Source: Vibrio breoganii (GTDB lineage Bacteria; Pseudomonadota; Gammaproteobacteria; Enterobacterales; Vibrionaceae). From it: 64,000 bases of DNA. A program made the position numbers and the translations under genes. The stretch spans positions 930,001-994,000 of the forward strand of contig NZ_CP016177.1 in NCBI RefSeq assembly GCF_001677275.1. The letters run 5' to 3'. This document shows, one piece after another, positions 18,467-26,750 of the stretch. Numbering within the stretch: position 1 is the stretch's first letter; the number at the start of each line of letters is the position of its first letter. The notes below the pieces were generated by a model. That model had not been told where the DNA came from. It did not search any database and saw nothing but the letters and a program-made list of their open reading frames with translations.

Positions 18467-18805
18467 TCAGTCAATACGGGTAATAAAGGTTTGCTCGTCA
18501 TCAACAAAAGCCACAAACCCGCCGTGATAGATAAACACCCGACCACGCCCCTCAACTAGGCAAGCAAGCTGCGGGTTCAAATCTTCTTCGTTATTTTCGC
18601 TTTGAAAAGTGCCGGTATCGGTGATTACACCGCTGAGTGGCGGCAAATATCCATAAGTGCGCTTGGCTTGATCAATCAGGCTCAATTCGCTGGCGGTAGA
18701 GAAGCAAGAGGGGATCGCACCTGCGTCTTCGATAAACATGGTTTTCAGTTCTTCAAAAGCTGTTATCACCAGCCAGTCGATGTCGTTAACATGATGGATA
18801 AACAT
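18467..18805 (-). CDS. Conserved-looking small protein, unknown
   Basis: 112 residues, acidic, cytoplasmic (no signal or membrane segment). It has a mix of beta- and alpha-type segments and ends YHGGFVAFVDDEQTFITRID. I do not recognise the family. The gene stands alone, in the opposite direction to UspA and to the following small gene. An antisense frame exists but looks less protein-like. Confidence 0.55.
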   Translation of the reverse strand: MFIHHVNDIDWLVITAFEELKTMFIEDAGAIPSCFSTASELSLIDQAKRTYGYLPPLSGVITDTGTFQSENNEEDLNPQLACLVEGRGRVFIYHGGFVAFVDDEQTFITRID

Positions 18806-19053
18806 AGAGTTTCTCGATAATTCTAGTGCGTGGATTTTATCACTATCAGCAGGGAACGCAGTAGATATTTAGTTGCTAAAGGCGGTAATTTTATGTCGTT
18901 TCCAGATATTCATTAGGCCAACAGAAAAACGTTTTATTTCTATACCTTCATCTTATCAGTTCTGATTCCAGTCTAGTCACAATTACTTTATGTTTTTCTT
19001 GCTAAAAAGGTAGAAAAGTTTACAGTGTTATTAAGTTGAGATTGAGGTTTGAT

Positions 19054-19311
19054 ATGCCATTACAGAAAAAACAATCCAAAGTATCGCTAAACATTAAAAT
19101 TTCATCAGACTTAGATTTTCGTCTTAAACGAGCTAGAAAAGCAGCACGTGAACAGGGATTGATGTTCAACGTATCTCAAGAAGTTGAAAAATTCCTTGAG
19201 AAGGAAGTAAAGAAAGTTGAACGCCATCTATCAATAGATGAAGAGATTAAAGGTAACCTAGAGGAACTTGGTGGATTAAATATAGATAGTCTAATGAAAT
19301 CAATGGATTAA
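19054..19311 (+). CDS. Small basic protein with RHH-like N-terminus
   Basis: 85 residues from the ATG at 19054, preceded by GAGG at 7 bases; an in-frame ATG at 19036 would add six residues. The N-terminus is basic with a beta-strand-like KVSLNIKISSDLDFRLKRA followed by helices, suggestive of a ribbon-helix-helix fold, while the C-terminus is an acidic helix (EEIKGNLEEL). It could be a small DNA-binding regulator or an antitoxin-like protein, but no matching toxin gene is next to it. It is the first gene of the accessory region. Function uncertain. Confidence 0.55.
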   Translation: MPLQKKQSKVSLNIKISSDLDFRLKRARKAAREQGLMFNVSQEVEKFLEKEVKKVERHLSIDEEIKGNLEELGGLNIDSLMKSMD

Positions 19312-19374
19312 TTGCAATTCTAGCTTGTATTGATTCAACTCACTTACGAAGTATAACTAAGCTTGGAGAAGATT

Positions 19375-19497
19375 ATGGGGACAATAATTGGGCTATTGAT
19401 TTTAGCCGGCGTCGATACAATCCTAAAGCGTAAAACGGGACTTCACTTGCATCAGTGGATTGCAAAAAAATATAGAGATTCTCAGCATAACAAATAA
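19375..19497 (+). CDS. 40-residue small membrane protein candidate
   Basis: An open frame ATG 19375 to TAA 19497 encodes 40 residues: a hydrophobic stretch (IIGLLILAGV) and then a basic, histidine-containing tail (KRKTGLHLHQWIAKKY). A good ribosome site, TTGGAGAAG, lies 4-9 bases upstream. It follows the RHH-like gene by 63 bases and could be cotranscribed. Short, so it may be chance, but the ribosome site and membrane-plus-basic pattern favour a real small protein. Confidence 0.4.
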   Translation: MGTIIGLLILAGVDTILKRKTGLHLHQWIAKKYRDSQHNK

Positions 19498-19814
19498 ATC
19501 ATTTCACCGATTTGACTTCAGGACTTGTGCCAAAAAATATTCAAATATGGAATGGGCTAGTTATCTAGCTCACTTTTGCCCCATTTCGCGTTAGCCCCTT
19601 TACTTTTCGAACTTTTTCAATTTGCGTTTACCTTACTAAAGCTTATCCGACGAAGTCTGAAAGTTATACTTTCTAAAACTATGCGTCATTTTGAAATCTA
19701 ATCTCCCTTACCTCTAGCTAAGATGTTGATTATCAATTGAACTACGATAAGAAAGTCCGCATTATGGAACGATAAAAGACGACTGAAAGCGTTATGTGTT
19801 TTGGAGGAGCGTAT
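19498..19814. other. Non-coding stretch before the HEPN-like pair
   Basis: About 317 bases. It is AT-rich; near its end is GCGTTATG (19789-19796), which resembles the GTTRRRY core where integron cassettes join, followed by GGAGGA, the ribosome site for the next gene. No further feature can be supported. Confidence 0.35.
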
Positions 19815-20597
19815 ATGTACAGCTTTCACAAAAAAGACTGCCTTCAAAGGGCTATGAACTTAATCAAAAAAGCCGATGATGCATCACTGCGATACGCGTG
19901 TCTCGAATTAAGGCAGTGTATTGAGTCAATCGCTTATGACAAGCTAAAAATGTATAGGAGGTTTGTTCCAGAGAGCGAGTTTTCACGCTGGCAACCAAAA
20001 CGTGTATTTGATTTCTTAGAAGAAATCGAACCGAAATCAACAAAGGACTATGTTTTCCGAATTATCGAACAGAAGCCAGATCGCAGTCTTGGAAAAGCTA
20101 TTTTTTCGGGCAATCATAAAACGCTGACTTCCAAACATACGAAGAAAACTTACAATAAGTTAGGCAATTACCTACATAGTCCCACGTTGGTACAGCAAAG
20201 TGATTACTATAAGAAGAGCAGCAAGTTAGCTTCTGATTTGTTAAAAATAATAGAAGAATTAGCTCCTATTGTTGATTCAAGTTTTGATACAAACATTGGC
20301 GAAATCGTTAGCTTTGAATGTGGGTCATGCGGTGATGCTGTTTATCATAGAAAGCATGGGTTAGATGTTGGCAAGCATGTTCGATGCCTAAAGTCGGAGT
20401 GTGGGATGTTGTATGTTGTAAATAAAGTTCGTGGTACTAAGATCAGTTTTGAACCAGTCCAAGCCAAAATTCCGTGCGATTGCGGACATACAACATTTAT
20501 TAATTATCAGAAATTAAAAGATCCTTCCCACGTAAATTGCCCCTGTGGAAAAATATACGATATAAAACAGCAATGGGTCTTTGGAGAACGCACATAA
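19815..20597 (+). CDS. HEPN/DUF4145-like protein with two zinc-ribbon-like modules
   Basis: 260 residues from the ATG at 19815, which has GGAGG 8 bases upstream; the ATG at 19794 lacks such a site. Residues 1-155 are helical and, with ASLRYACLELRQCIESIAYDKL (about 23-44) and NKLGNYLHS, resemble DUF4145/HEPN-type helical domains, though the canonical arginine of the R-x4-6-H motif is not present. The C-terminus has two cysteine pairs sets: C169-x2-C172 with C191-x4-C196, and C221-x-C223 with C242-x-C244, likely zinc ribbons. The stop codon is embedded in CATAACAAG, as in integron cassettes. No defined function; a defence or RNA-binding role is speculation. Confidence 0.55.
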   Translation: MYSFHKKDCLQRAMNLIKKADDASLRYACLELRQCIESIAYDKLKMYRRFVPESEFSRWQPKRVFDFLEEIEPKSTKDYVFRIIEQKPDRSLGKAIFSGNHKTLTSKHTKKTYNKLGNYLHSPTLVQQSDYYKKSSKLASDLLKIIEELAPIVDSSFDTNIGEIVSFECGSCGDAVYHRKHGLDVGKHVRCLKSECGMLYVVNKVRGTKISFEPVQAKIPCDCGHTTFINYQKLKDPSHVNCPCGKIYDIKQQWVFGERT

Positions 20598-20632
20598 CAA
20601 GTTGTTCAACAGCTAAAAATTAGGAGTAACCT

Positions 20633-21268
20633 TTGGATATACAAGTATTTACAAACGAAAGGCTGATATTTGCTCGTTTCTTTTATTCAGAGGGAGTTAA
20701 GCCTTTCAAATCAATCATGACTTTCATAGAAAATGAACAAGAACCATATGTTCCAGTATATGATGAGTCTGGCGAGCCTCAATACATTTATGAATGGATC
20801 CAAGCTCAAGATGGCATTGAAGCTATCGGCTTGGCTGCTCTGTCGATGCTATCATCAGCATTGCAACTATACATGAATGGGTGGCTTGATCGTCAAGAAG
20901 CGCCTAAAGGCGTTGGAGTGGTTTCAAGAAAAGGGAACAAAGGTTGGTTCCATGCATTAAAAGACGGAATCGCTTCTCATGGTATAGATTTTACTCAATG
21001 CCCAATAGATGTTGATGTGCTTGAACAGCTAATTTTAGCTCGAAATAGAACTCCACATAGTGAAGACATTACATCAAATTCAGTAAATCACCTAAAACGA
21101 GATTTAGATAAGTTTCAGTCTCATGTATTTGTCAAACCTGCTGATGTGCCAAGGATAAATGCTGGGTTTAACTGGGTTCGTGTTCACGTTGATGAAAGTA
21201 ACTTTAGCCAAGCAACAGATTCAGTAGAGATGTTTTGCAATTGGCTTGAAAAACAGCATTGGCAGTAA
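20633..21268 (+). CDS. HEPN-like protein with RNxxxH motif, unknown
   Basis: 211 residues starting at a TTG (20633) with TAGGAG about 8 bases upstream. It is largely alpha-helical in its middle. R137-N138-x3-H142 in LARNRTPHSED fits the R-x4-6-H (RNxxxH) motif of HEPN ribonucleases, set between helices as expected. I do not recognise a named family. It begins 35 bases after the previous gene, which also looks HEPN-related, so the two probably form an operon. HEPN proteins often act in toxin-antitoxin or phage-defence systems; that role here is inference from motif and context only. Confidence 0.5.
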   Translation: MDIQVFTNERLIFARFFYSEGVKPFKSIMTFIENEQEPYVPVYDESGEPQYIYEWIQAQDGIEAIGLAALSMLSSALQLYMNGWLDRQEAPKGVGVVSRKGNKGWFHALKDGIASHGIDFTQCPIDVDVLEQLILARNRTPHSEDITSNSVNHLKRDLDKFQSHVFVKPADVPRINAGFNWVRVHVDESNFSQATDSVEMFCNWLEKQHWQ

Positions 21269-21427
21269 CAGCCATATAACAAGCATTCAATTTTTCAAGA
21301 TACTTTTTCTAATCAGGCAGAAGTTTGTTAGTGCAATAGTTCTAGCACGTTTCTGTCCAAAAACTTCTCAGCGCTAGCAAGGTTTTGTCGGGTGGACGAC
21401 ACTTGTTACCAAGTGCCGTCTCCCTAA

Positions 21428-21461
21428 GAACCCAGCGTGCAACTTTCACTGCACTAGGCTC
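21428..21461 (-). ncRNA. Group II intron domain V
   Basis: 34 nt, on the minus strand: GAGCCTAGTGCAGTGAAA, then GTTGCACGCTGGGTTC. It forms the typical DV hairpin: outer stem GAGCCTAG/CTGGGTTC with G-T pairs, a two-base bulge, inner stem TGCA(G) and a GAAA tetraloop. This is the catalytic heart of the ribozyme and confirms the intron type. Confidence 0.85.
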
Positions 21462-21497
21462 AAGCCTTCACGAAGGCATCGTTTGATACCCAGCAAC

Positions 21498-22970
21498 TTA
21501 CAAGGCAGTCGAAGCAGGTTCGTTCCAAGAGTTACGAGCTAGCCTTTTAGACTTTCTCTTTGCCAAGTATTCTTGGTATTGAGGGTCAAATGGCGTTGCA
21601 GCACTTCGGATTTTCACATGTCTTTCTATCGGCACTTTAGCTATTTGGAAGAGATTGAACTGGCAATCCATATCCATGATCTTCTGCCAACCGTGAAACT
21701 GCCACTGGCCTTTTCGGTTGATGAAGTATTTTAGGGCAATCCAAGTTTTAGACTTTGTTGGATGACGCCTCTTAGCCCAGTGCCATAACGTATGAAATAG
21801 CTTGTGACCTACATATCCGAAGACCTGTTTAGCCACGCAGTGTCGATAATAGTTCGACCATCCCCTGAGTTTCGGATTTATCAATTTGATAAGATCATTT
21901 ACTGGCAGGGTTACGTGCTTTTTGACGAGTTCACGCAGATTACTTAAGAACATCAACGTATTGGATTTACTCGGCTTAATGAGCAGTTTCCCTTTGTACT
22001 TCCTAAGGTTGAACCCAAGGAAATCAAAGCCATCGTTGATATGAGTGATGTGCGTTTTCTCTTCGGATAATGTTAAGCCTCTGTCCGCTAAGAAGTCAGC
22101 AATCAACGGTTTGATATCGTTCTCCAGCACTTCCTTTGAAGCGCAAGTGACGACGAAATCGTCGGCGTATCCAATGAAGTTAGCTCTTGCACCCTTTTTG
22201 AGTGCAGTAGATTTAATGTGCTGTTCGAAACCAGAGAGTGTCATTAACATCAAGGTTGGGGATATAATCCCACCTTGAGGCGTGCCTTCATCTGTGTCGT
22301 AAAATAGCCCTTTGTCTACAAAGCCAGACTTTAGCCATTGCTCCAACATCCGTTTATCAACAGCAATATTGTCCATAAGCCATTGATGCCCGATTTTGTC
22401 GAAACAAGCTTTAATGTCCCCTTCAAGAACCCATTGTGCTGACCGCTTCTGACTCAAGCAGATAAAACACTGGCTGATTGCATCTGCAGTGCTTCGCCTT
22501 GGTCTAAAACCGTAGCTGTTAGGGTCGGCAAGACTTTCTGACACAGGCTCTAATGCTAATAGATGAAGTGCTTGTTGCGCTCTGTCTATCATGCATGGAA
22601 TGCCCAATGGTCTAAGTTTGCCATTCTTTTTGGGGATGTAGATACGCTTGAGTGGTTTGGCTTGATATGCCTTTCTGCTCAATTGATTAACTGCTTTCAT
22701 GCGGCGTGTATCTGTATTCCAGATGACACCGTCTATTCCTGGCGTTTTACTGCCTTTGTTTTGAGATACCCGCTTAACAGCAAGAAGTTTTGCTGAGCGA
22801 GAATGAGTCAGTAGCCACTGCAAGGCTTTCGCTTTGCCGAGTTTACCTTCTCGTGTTGCCTTTGCGATACGCATCTGAAGCTTTAATACATGCGACTCAA
22901 CAGATTTCCAGTCGATTGACTGCCATTGAACGTTGTCAGGAGAGGCACTAATCTCTTTTGAAATCATCAT
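21498..22970 (-). CDS. ltrA: Group II intron reverse transcriptase/maturase
   Basis: 490 residues from the ATG at 22970, preceded by AAGGAGAAAC; the frame open further upstream to 23129 overlaps ribozyme domains and is not protein-like. The N-terminus has the RT0 extension (WQSIDWKSVESHV), then the reverse transcriptase motifs: KTPGIDGV, RPLGIPCMIDRA, YGFRPRRSTADAI, the catalytic YADD in FIGYADDFVV, and GFDFLGFNL. The maturase domain X follows (LRGWSNYYRH). I see no HNH endonuclease zinc motif at the C-terminus, so it is an endonuclease-minus type. It splices and mobilises the intron that encodes it. Confidence 0.9.
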   Translation of the reverse strand: MMISKEISASPDNVQWQSIDWKSVESHVLKLQMRIAKATREGKLGKAKALQWLLTHSRSAKLLAVKRVSQNKGSKTPGIDGVIWNTDTRRMKAVNQLSRKAYQAKPLKRIYIPKKNGKLRPLGIPCMIDRAQQALHLLALEPVSESLADPNSYGFRPRRSTADAISQCFICLSQKRSAQWVLEGDIKACFDKIGHQWLMDNIAVDKRMLEQWLKSGFVDKGLFYDTDEGTPQGGIISPTLMLMTLSGFEQHIKSTALKKGARANFIGYADDFVVTCASKEVLENDIKPLIADFLADRGLTLSEEKTHITHINDGFDFLGFNLRKYKGKLLIKPSKSNTLMFLSNLRELVKKHVTLPVNDLIKLINPKLRGWSNYYRHCVAKQVFGYVGHKLFHTLWHWAKRRHPTKSKTWIALKYFINRKGQWQFHGWQKIMDMDCQFNLFQIAKVPIERHVKIRSAATPFDPQYQEYLAKRKSKRLARNSWNEPASTAL

Positions 22971-23684
22971 TTGCGTTTCTCCTTGAATAAAGTTCTTCAA
23001 ATTCTCTCGCAACGGAAGACCAGTCGGAAGTGGGCTCACTTTCGTGACCAGACATAAGTCTGTATCTGCACCGTTACAATACAGCCTTCGCTTTTTCCAA
23101 CGTCCTCTACCTGCATCACTATCGGCCACTTAGGCTTTCCCAGAGGGAGTGATACAGGCTTACCGTGTTCCGTATGTCGCGCAATGTCAGGTTAGATGCC
23201 CGCTATAGTGCGGAGAGTTCGACGATCACGAAAGAGCATGGGGCAATCCCTTTCCGACTCTCGTGCCTTTTGGCCACAGCGTATTAACCACTTCCGCTGT
23301 TTCATCACATAACGCACCTTACGCGGATTCACTTGTGTTCATCATACTGACTACCTAGCACTCACCCGATTGTGGTTATCAGGAGGATCGTCCTCTCACG
23401 ATTTTGATCCCGATTGGTCTATGACCAACCTTCGTTACATTGTCAGGCTCGCTACTTTATTCAGAGCCTTAGGTTCATCTGGTGATACAGATGGTTCACA
23501 CATTAAGCGGTGAACAGCGCTTCATACGACTTCACGTCGCACGCCCCAAAGTGATTTACGGTTTTCTGAGCCCCAATCTTCCAAACAGTCATTTGACTCA
23601 ATTTTTCTAACCAATGTATTGTACTTATTGTCTGGTTAAACAGTAATATCTCGATTTAGCTTACAAATGAATAGAGGTTGGTAA

Positions 23685-25280
23685 ATGTTAATCCCATTTG
23701 GGCTGAAAGGTGGTGAAATCGTCCACGTCGATGATGTCGACAATGGTAAAGATTGTGGTGTCATTTGCCCGGGATGCAGACAACCTCTAGTAGCAAAAAA
23801 TAATTGTCAGGAAAAGTCAAACCACTTTGCACACTGCAGTGGCTCAGAGTGTAATGTTTATGCACCTATGACTTGCCTTCACCAGTATGCCCAATCTCTC
23901 CTCGAACAAGAAAAGCAAATCGTCTTGCCTCCTGTGATTTACCGATTAGAAGGCCAGTTATCGTCAGGTCGTACCGTGACCGAAACATATTTTCTGTCGC
24001 GAGCCAAGGGGATTACCTTTGATATGATCTGCAACGAAGAAGCCTTCGGGCCTTACCGCATTGACTGTATGGGGCACAAAGGGAAGCAGTCAGTCGCCAT
24101 TGAGGTGAAGGTTACCCACGAGAACACGCCAGATAAATCCAAAGCTCTGCGTGAAGCTAGCCAGATTGCGATTGAAATAGACTTATCCCACCTGCACGGT
24201 ACTAGGACGTTGTTGGATGCCGAGCAGATCAAGAGAGCCATACTTAATCCTGATAATATTATTTGGCTATCGGAGCCTTTGATGGCAGAAGAAAGACAGC
24301 AGGCTGATCTGGCCTTTAGGCAGAAGGTTGAGGACCATCAGCAGGCTATCGACCAGCAAGAACAGATGCTTCGAGATCAGGAGCTGTCCGAGCAGCTCTG
24401 GATAAACAACGCCTCCCAAACAGTACGAGCGAGTATCAGCCATCCTCTCGAATGGCTCAACACCACGCTATCCCCCGACTGGATTGAGCAATGGGAAAAA
24501 ACGAAATCACTGCCAGCTAATAGCCTTATCACACAATCAAATATTGAGTATTTCGGGGAATTACTTGATCTACCGGTTACTGGTGACTGGGTGTTTAATA
24601 CCCCTAGGTTGCATTGGCAGGCACTCGTGCTTTACTTCCTTGACCATAACGACAAGTGCAACTTGAGTGATGTCAAAAAATTTGTCATGAGGCAAGCAGG
24701 AATTCATCCTATGATGCAGACCTTGAACAACTCCCGTTACAGCGCGAAGAAGGTCGCCAAACAAGCATCTGTCTATGTCGATTTGAACTCGTTCTGGTTC
24801 CTCACTCCAGATGAGCAATCACGATTAGTCGATCCATATTTTCTTATTGAAGCCTACATCGAGCATTTGATACGAAAGAACGTTGTTTTCCGCGTTCCTT
24901 TCCTCAACATTTACCGTGTGAATGGCGGCAGTTTATCAGTCGTTCTAGCTGAAAATCGCAAACAAAATGAATCACTCAGGAAAGAAAAAGAAGACCATCA
25001 AAAAATGGAACAACGACAGCGGGATTTTGCTGGGTATTTCTCAAAGGATAGGGAAGAAAAGGTTGTGGATTTAGTTGCCGCTGATAATGACATCGTCAAG
25101 CACCACAATGGTGTCGGCCTTCGTTGCACTGAATGCCATATTATTTGGCCAATAAGCATTGATAGAACTCACCAACAGTGCCAACGCTGCGGCTCAGATA
25201 AACCTTTCAGACAAGATACGTTAACAGCTGAATATCTTAAAAAGGCCGTCCACCGTTATCGTTGTTTACCATTTTTGTGA
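23685..25280 (+). CDS. CoiA-like PD-(D/E)XK nuclease-fold protein with zinc modules
   Basis: 531 residues. The N-terminus holds C28-x2-C31 and H47-x2-H50 (NHFAHC), a zinc site typical of CoiA-like competence proteins and their relatives. The nuclease core follows: D127 in YRIDCMG and E140-x-K142 in VAIEVKVTH, the D...ExK signature. The middle has a long coiled-coil-like stretch rich in Q, E and R (about 205-260) and a second such stretch near 430-460. The C-terminus has a four-cysteine zinc ribbon (CTEC... CQRCG). CoiA-like proteins may process DNA in uptake or defence. Located next to the group II intron in the accessory region. Precise role unknown. Confidence 0.65.
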   Translation: MLIPFGLKGGEIVHVDDVDNGKDCGVICPGCRQPLVAKNNCQEKSNHFAHCSGSECNVYAPMTCLHQYAQSLLEQEKQIVLPPVIYRLEGQLSSGRTVTETYFLSRAKGITFDMICNEEAFGPYRIDCMGHKGKQSVAIEVKVTHENTPDKSKALREASQIAIEIDLSHLHGTRTLLDAEQIKRAILNPDNIIWLSEPLMAEERQQADLAFRQKVEDHQQAIDQQEQMLRDQELSEQLWINNASQTVRASISHPLEWLNTTLSPDWIEQWEKTKSLPANSLITQSNIEYFGELLDLPVTGDWVFNTPRLHWQALVLYFLDHNDKCNLSDVKKFVMRQAGIHPMMQTLNNSRYSAKKVAKQASVYVDLNSFWFLTPDEQSRLVDPYFLIEAYIEHLIRKNVVFRVPFLNIYRVNGGSLSVVLAENRKQNESLRKEKEDHQKMEQRQRDFAGYFSKDREEKVVDLVAADNDIVKHHNGVGLRCTECHIIWPISIDRTHQQCQRCGSDKPFRQDTLTAEYLKKAVHRYRCLPFL

Positions 25281-25630
25281 GTCTTGCTTGTGAGAAGGGC
25301 AATGCCATAGTTAGGATGGCGTTAACGCCACTTGGTATTGATGTGCTGTTACGTATTCATCACTTGACGAAAGCCATTCATCTGCCTCCTTCTGCCCATC
25401 TTCGAGTTAGTCAGTTTCAAGTTGATTAACTTTTACCCCAAAGTGAGTCAAGGTGAGATTGGCCCTGACTTAAAACCTAGCATTTTGACTTACTTTTTCT
25501 ATTTAGTTATGTAGCCAAATTTGCTATGCCACTACGACATACATCACTTAGTCTCATAATCATGGCGCTTTGTGCGATGCTTTCAAATTCGGTATAGACG
25601 TCGATAATCGCATCCTTAGCAAAGGTGGAT
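25281..25630. other. Intergenic stretch, possible 37-codon remnant
   Basis: About 350 bases. A 37-codon frame (25316-25429; reads MALTPLGIDVLLRIHHLTK and so on) looks protein-like but has no ribosome site and no recognised family; it might be a fragment of an old mobile element. On the minus strand 25507-25630 continues open in another frame from the end of the next gene, which could be the tail of that gene after a frameshift. Confidence 0.3.
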
Positions 25631-26113
25631 TTAAAGAGCATCCCCACCAGAATTGCTCCAAGCTTTTGTAAACCCTTGCGTACTAACTTCAACGGTATGA
25701 CCATTGTCATGTACTACAGTTATGTCAGTTGTTGATTTTTTAAAGTTATTAACTATGAATTCATTTCCTTTGAGGTTACGCGCAACGGCTGTTTGGAAGA
25801 GGTCACCTTTACCGTCGGGTTCGCAATAAACCTGCATCGTTATATTTTGTCCAGCAATCCGCCAAATCTGATTGTCGGAATTTTCATAGTTTTGATGTTC
25901 CGTTGTACAGTAAGAACCCTCTCCAGACAAAGTACTAAAATACACTCTTTGTTTTCCATCTCCACCATTCGAAATCGAAATGAAATTTAGATATCCACTA
26001 TCATTATAAAAAGAAGGTGCCACGGTTCCCTTTTCACCCCACGGAATAGTGGGAATACTGTCCTCCGAAAAAACTGGCATACTCACCAATATTAAAACTA
26101 AAAATCTAAACAT
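25631..26113 (-). CDS. Secreted protein, unknown
   Basis: 160 residues with a signal peptide (MFRFLVLILVSMPVFSED, cleavage near residue 16-17). The mature part is predicted mostly beta and contains two cysteines (in SYCTTEHQ and VYCEPDGKG) that may form a disulfide. It ends TKAWSNSGGDAL, which looks like a natural end, but a second frame stays open beyond the stop for 41 codons (AKDAIIDVYTEFESIAQS...), so a frameshift is possible. No family recognised; periplasmic or secreted role likely. Stands alone, minus strand. Confidence 0.55.
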   Translation of the reverse strand: MFRFLVLILVSMPVFSEDSIPTIPWGEKGTVAPSFYNDSGYLNFISISNGGDGKQRVYFSTLSGEGSYCTTEHQNYENSDNQIWRIAGQNITMQVYCEPDGKGDLFQTAVARNLKGNEFIVNNFKKSTTDITVVHDNGHTVEVSTQGFTKAWSNSGGDAL

Positions 26114-26750
26114 TTTTTAACCATTACCTTACCTGTAAAACGCACATCTTTTCAGCAAAAAGCTTCGATCACAAACCATAAGAAACATACCGTAACAATT
26201 TACAGGTATTCTTGAGAGGTATCTCAAATGGTGATGTTAAAAGGTGTAGTAGCCGAGTGAAATTGGCTACTACATTAGAGGTTTTCCATACTCCAAGTAA
26301 TCCGTTAAACACTAATTTAGCGATCCATGAAACTCATTTTTGTCCAGCTTCGTGCTGGCGGGTTAGATCAACGTAACGCAGATTTGCCCCCAAACTCGTT
26401 AGATTATATGCTCTACAAAATTTAGGGGTCTCCATTTTCCCTACCAATCTAATCAGACTGGTGTCTAACAAAGTGGGGCCTTACCAGGGAGTAGATTCAA
26501 TACATCATGCCAGTGCAAAATTGAACCTGAATTCTAGCCCCCGAAAATTAACTTACCTTTCTCATATCTAGGACTTCAAATGTATGGCCAATTTGATAGT
26601 TCACTACACATTTAAGTCTGAGTAATTAAATTCATAGTCCGTTATGGTTGTAGGGAAGCCTTACATTGAGCATGAAAAAAGCCATCAGCTTAAGCTAGTG
26701 GCTAATGAATCATAAACGCATCTTATCGGGAGGCAGTTAAATGTCGTCTG
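26114..26750. other. Intergenic stretch with a possible mobile-element remnant
   Basis: About 640 bases without a convincing gene. On the minus strand 26334-26486 is open and reads like protein (SLIRLVGKMETPKF, then LGANLRYVDLTRQHEAGQK to a TGA at 26334) but has no proper start before the internal ATG at 26435. It may be a degenerate transposase or cassette tail. The rest is AT-rich and featureless to my reading. Confidence 0.3.

Larger units (their letters stand above)
21387..23542 (-). mobile_element. Complete group II intron with maturase, minus strand
   Basis: The 5' end at 23542 begins GTGCGACG, the group II consensus start; the 3' end at 21387 ends CCACCCGAC, with the expected terminal AY. 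In between are about 570 bases of ribozyme domains I-III, the maturase gene (21498-22970) in domain IV, a clear domain V (21428-21461) and a domain VI hairpin (about 21387-21425). Total 2156 nt. All parts appear intact, so it may be active. The flanking exons joined would read ...TTTGGGGC/AAAACCTTGC...; I do not recognise the interrupted sequence as a gene. Confidence 0.85.

Noticed and set aside
21332..21386. Possible protein-coding exon around the group II intron
   Set aside because: The joined exons give a short open stretch on the plus strand, but it has an early stop upstream and no recognised family.
22971..23129. N-terminal extension of the maturase
   Set aside because: It overlaps intron ribozyme domains and has no ribosome site, whereas the ATG at 22970 has AAGGAGAAAC in place.
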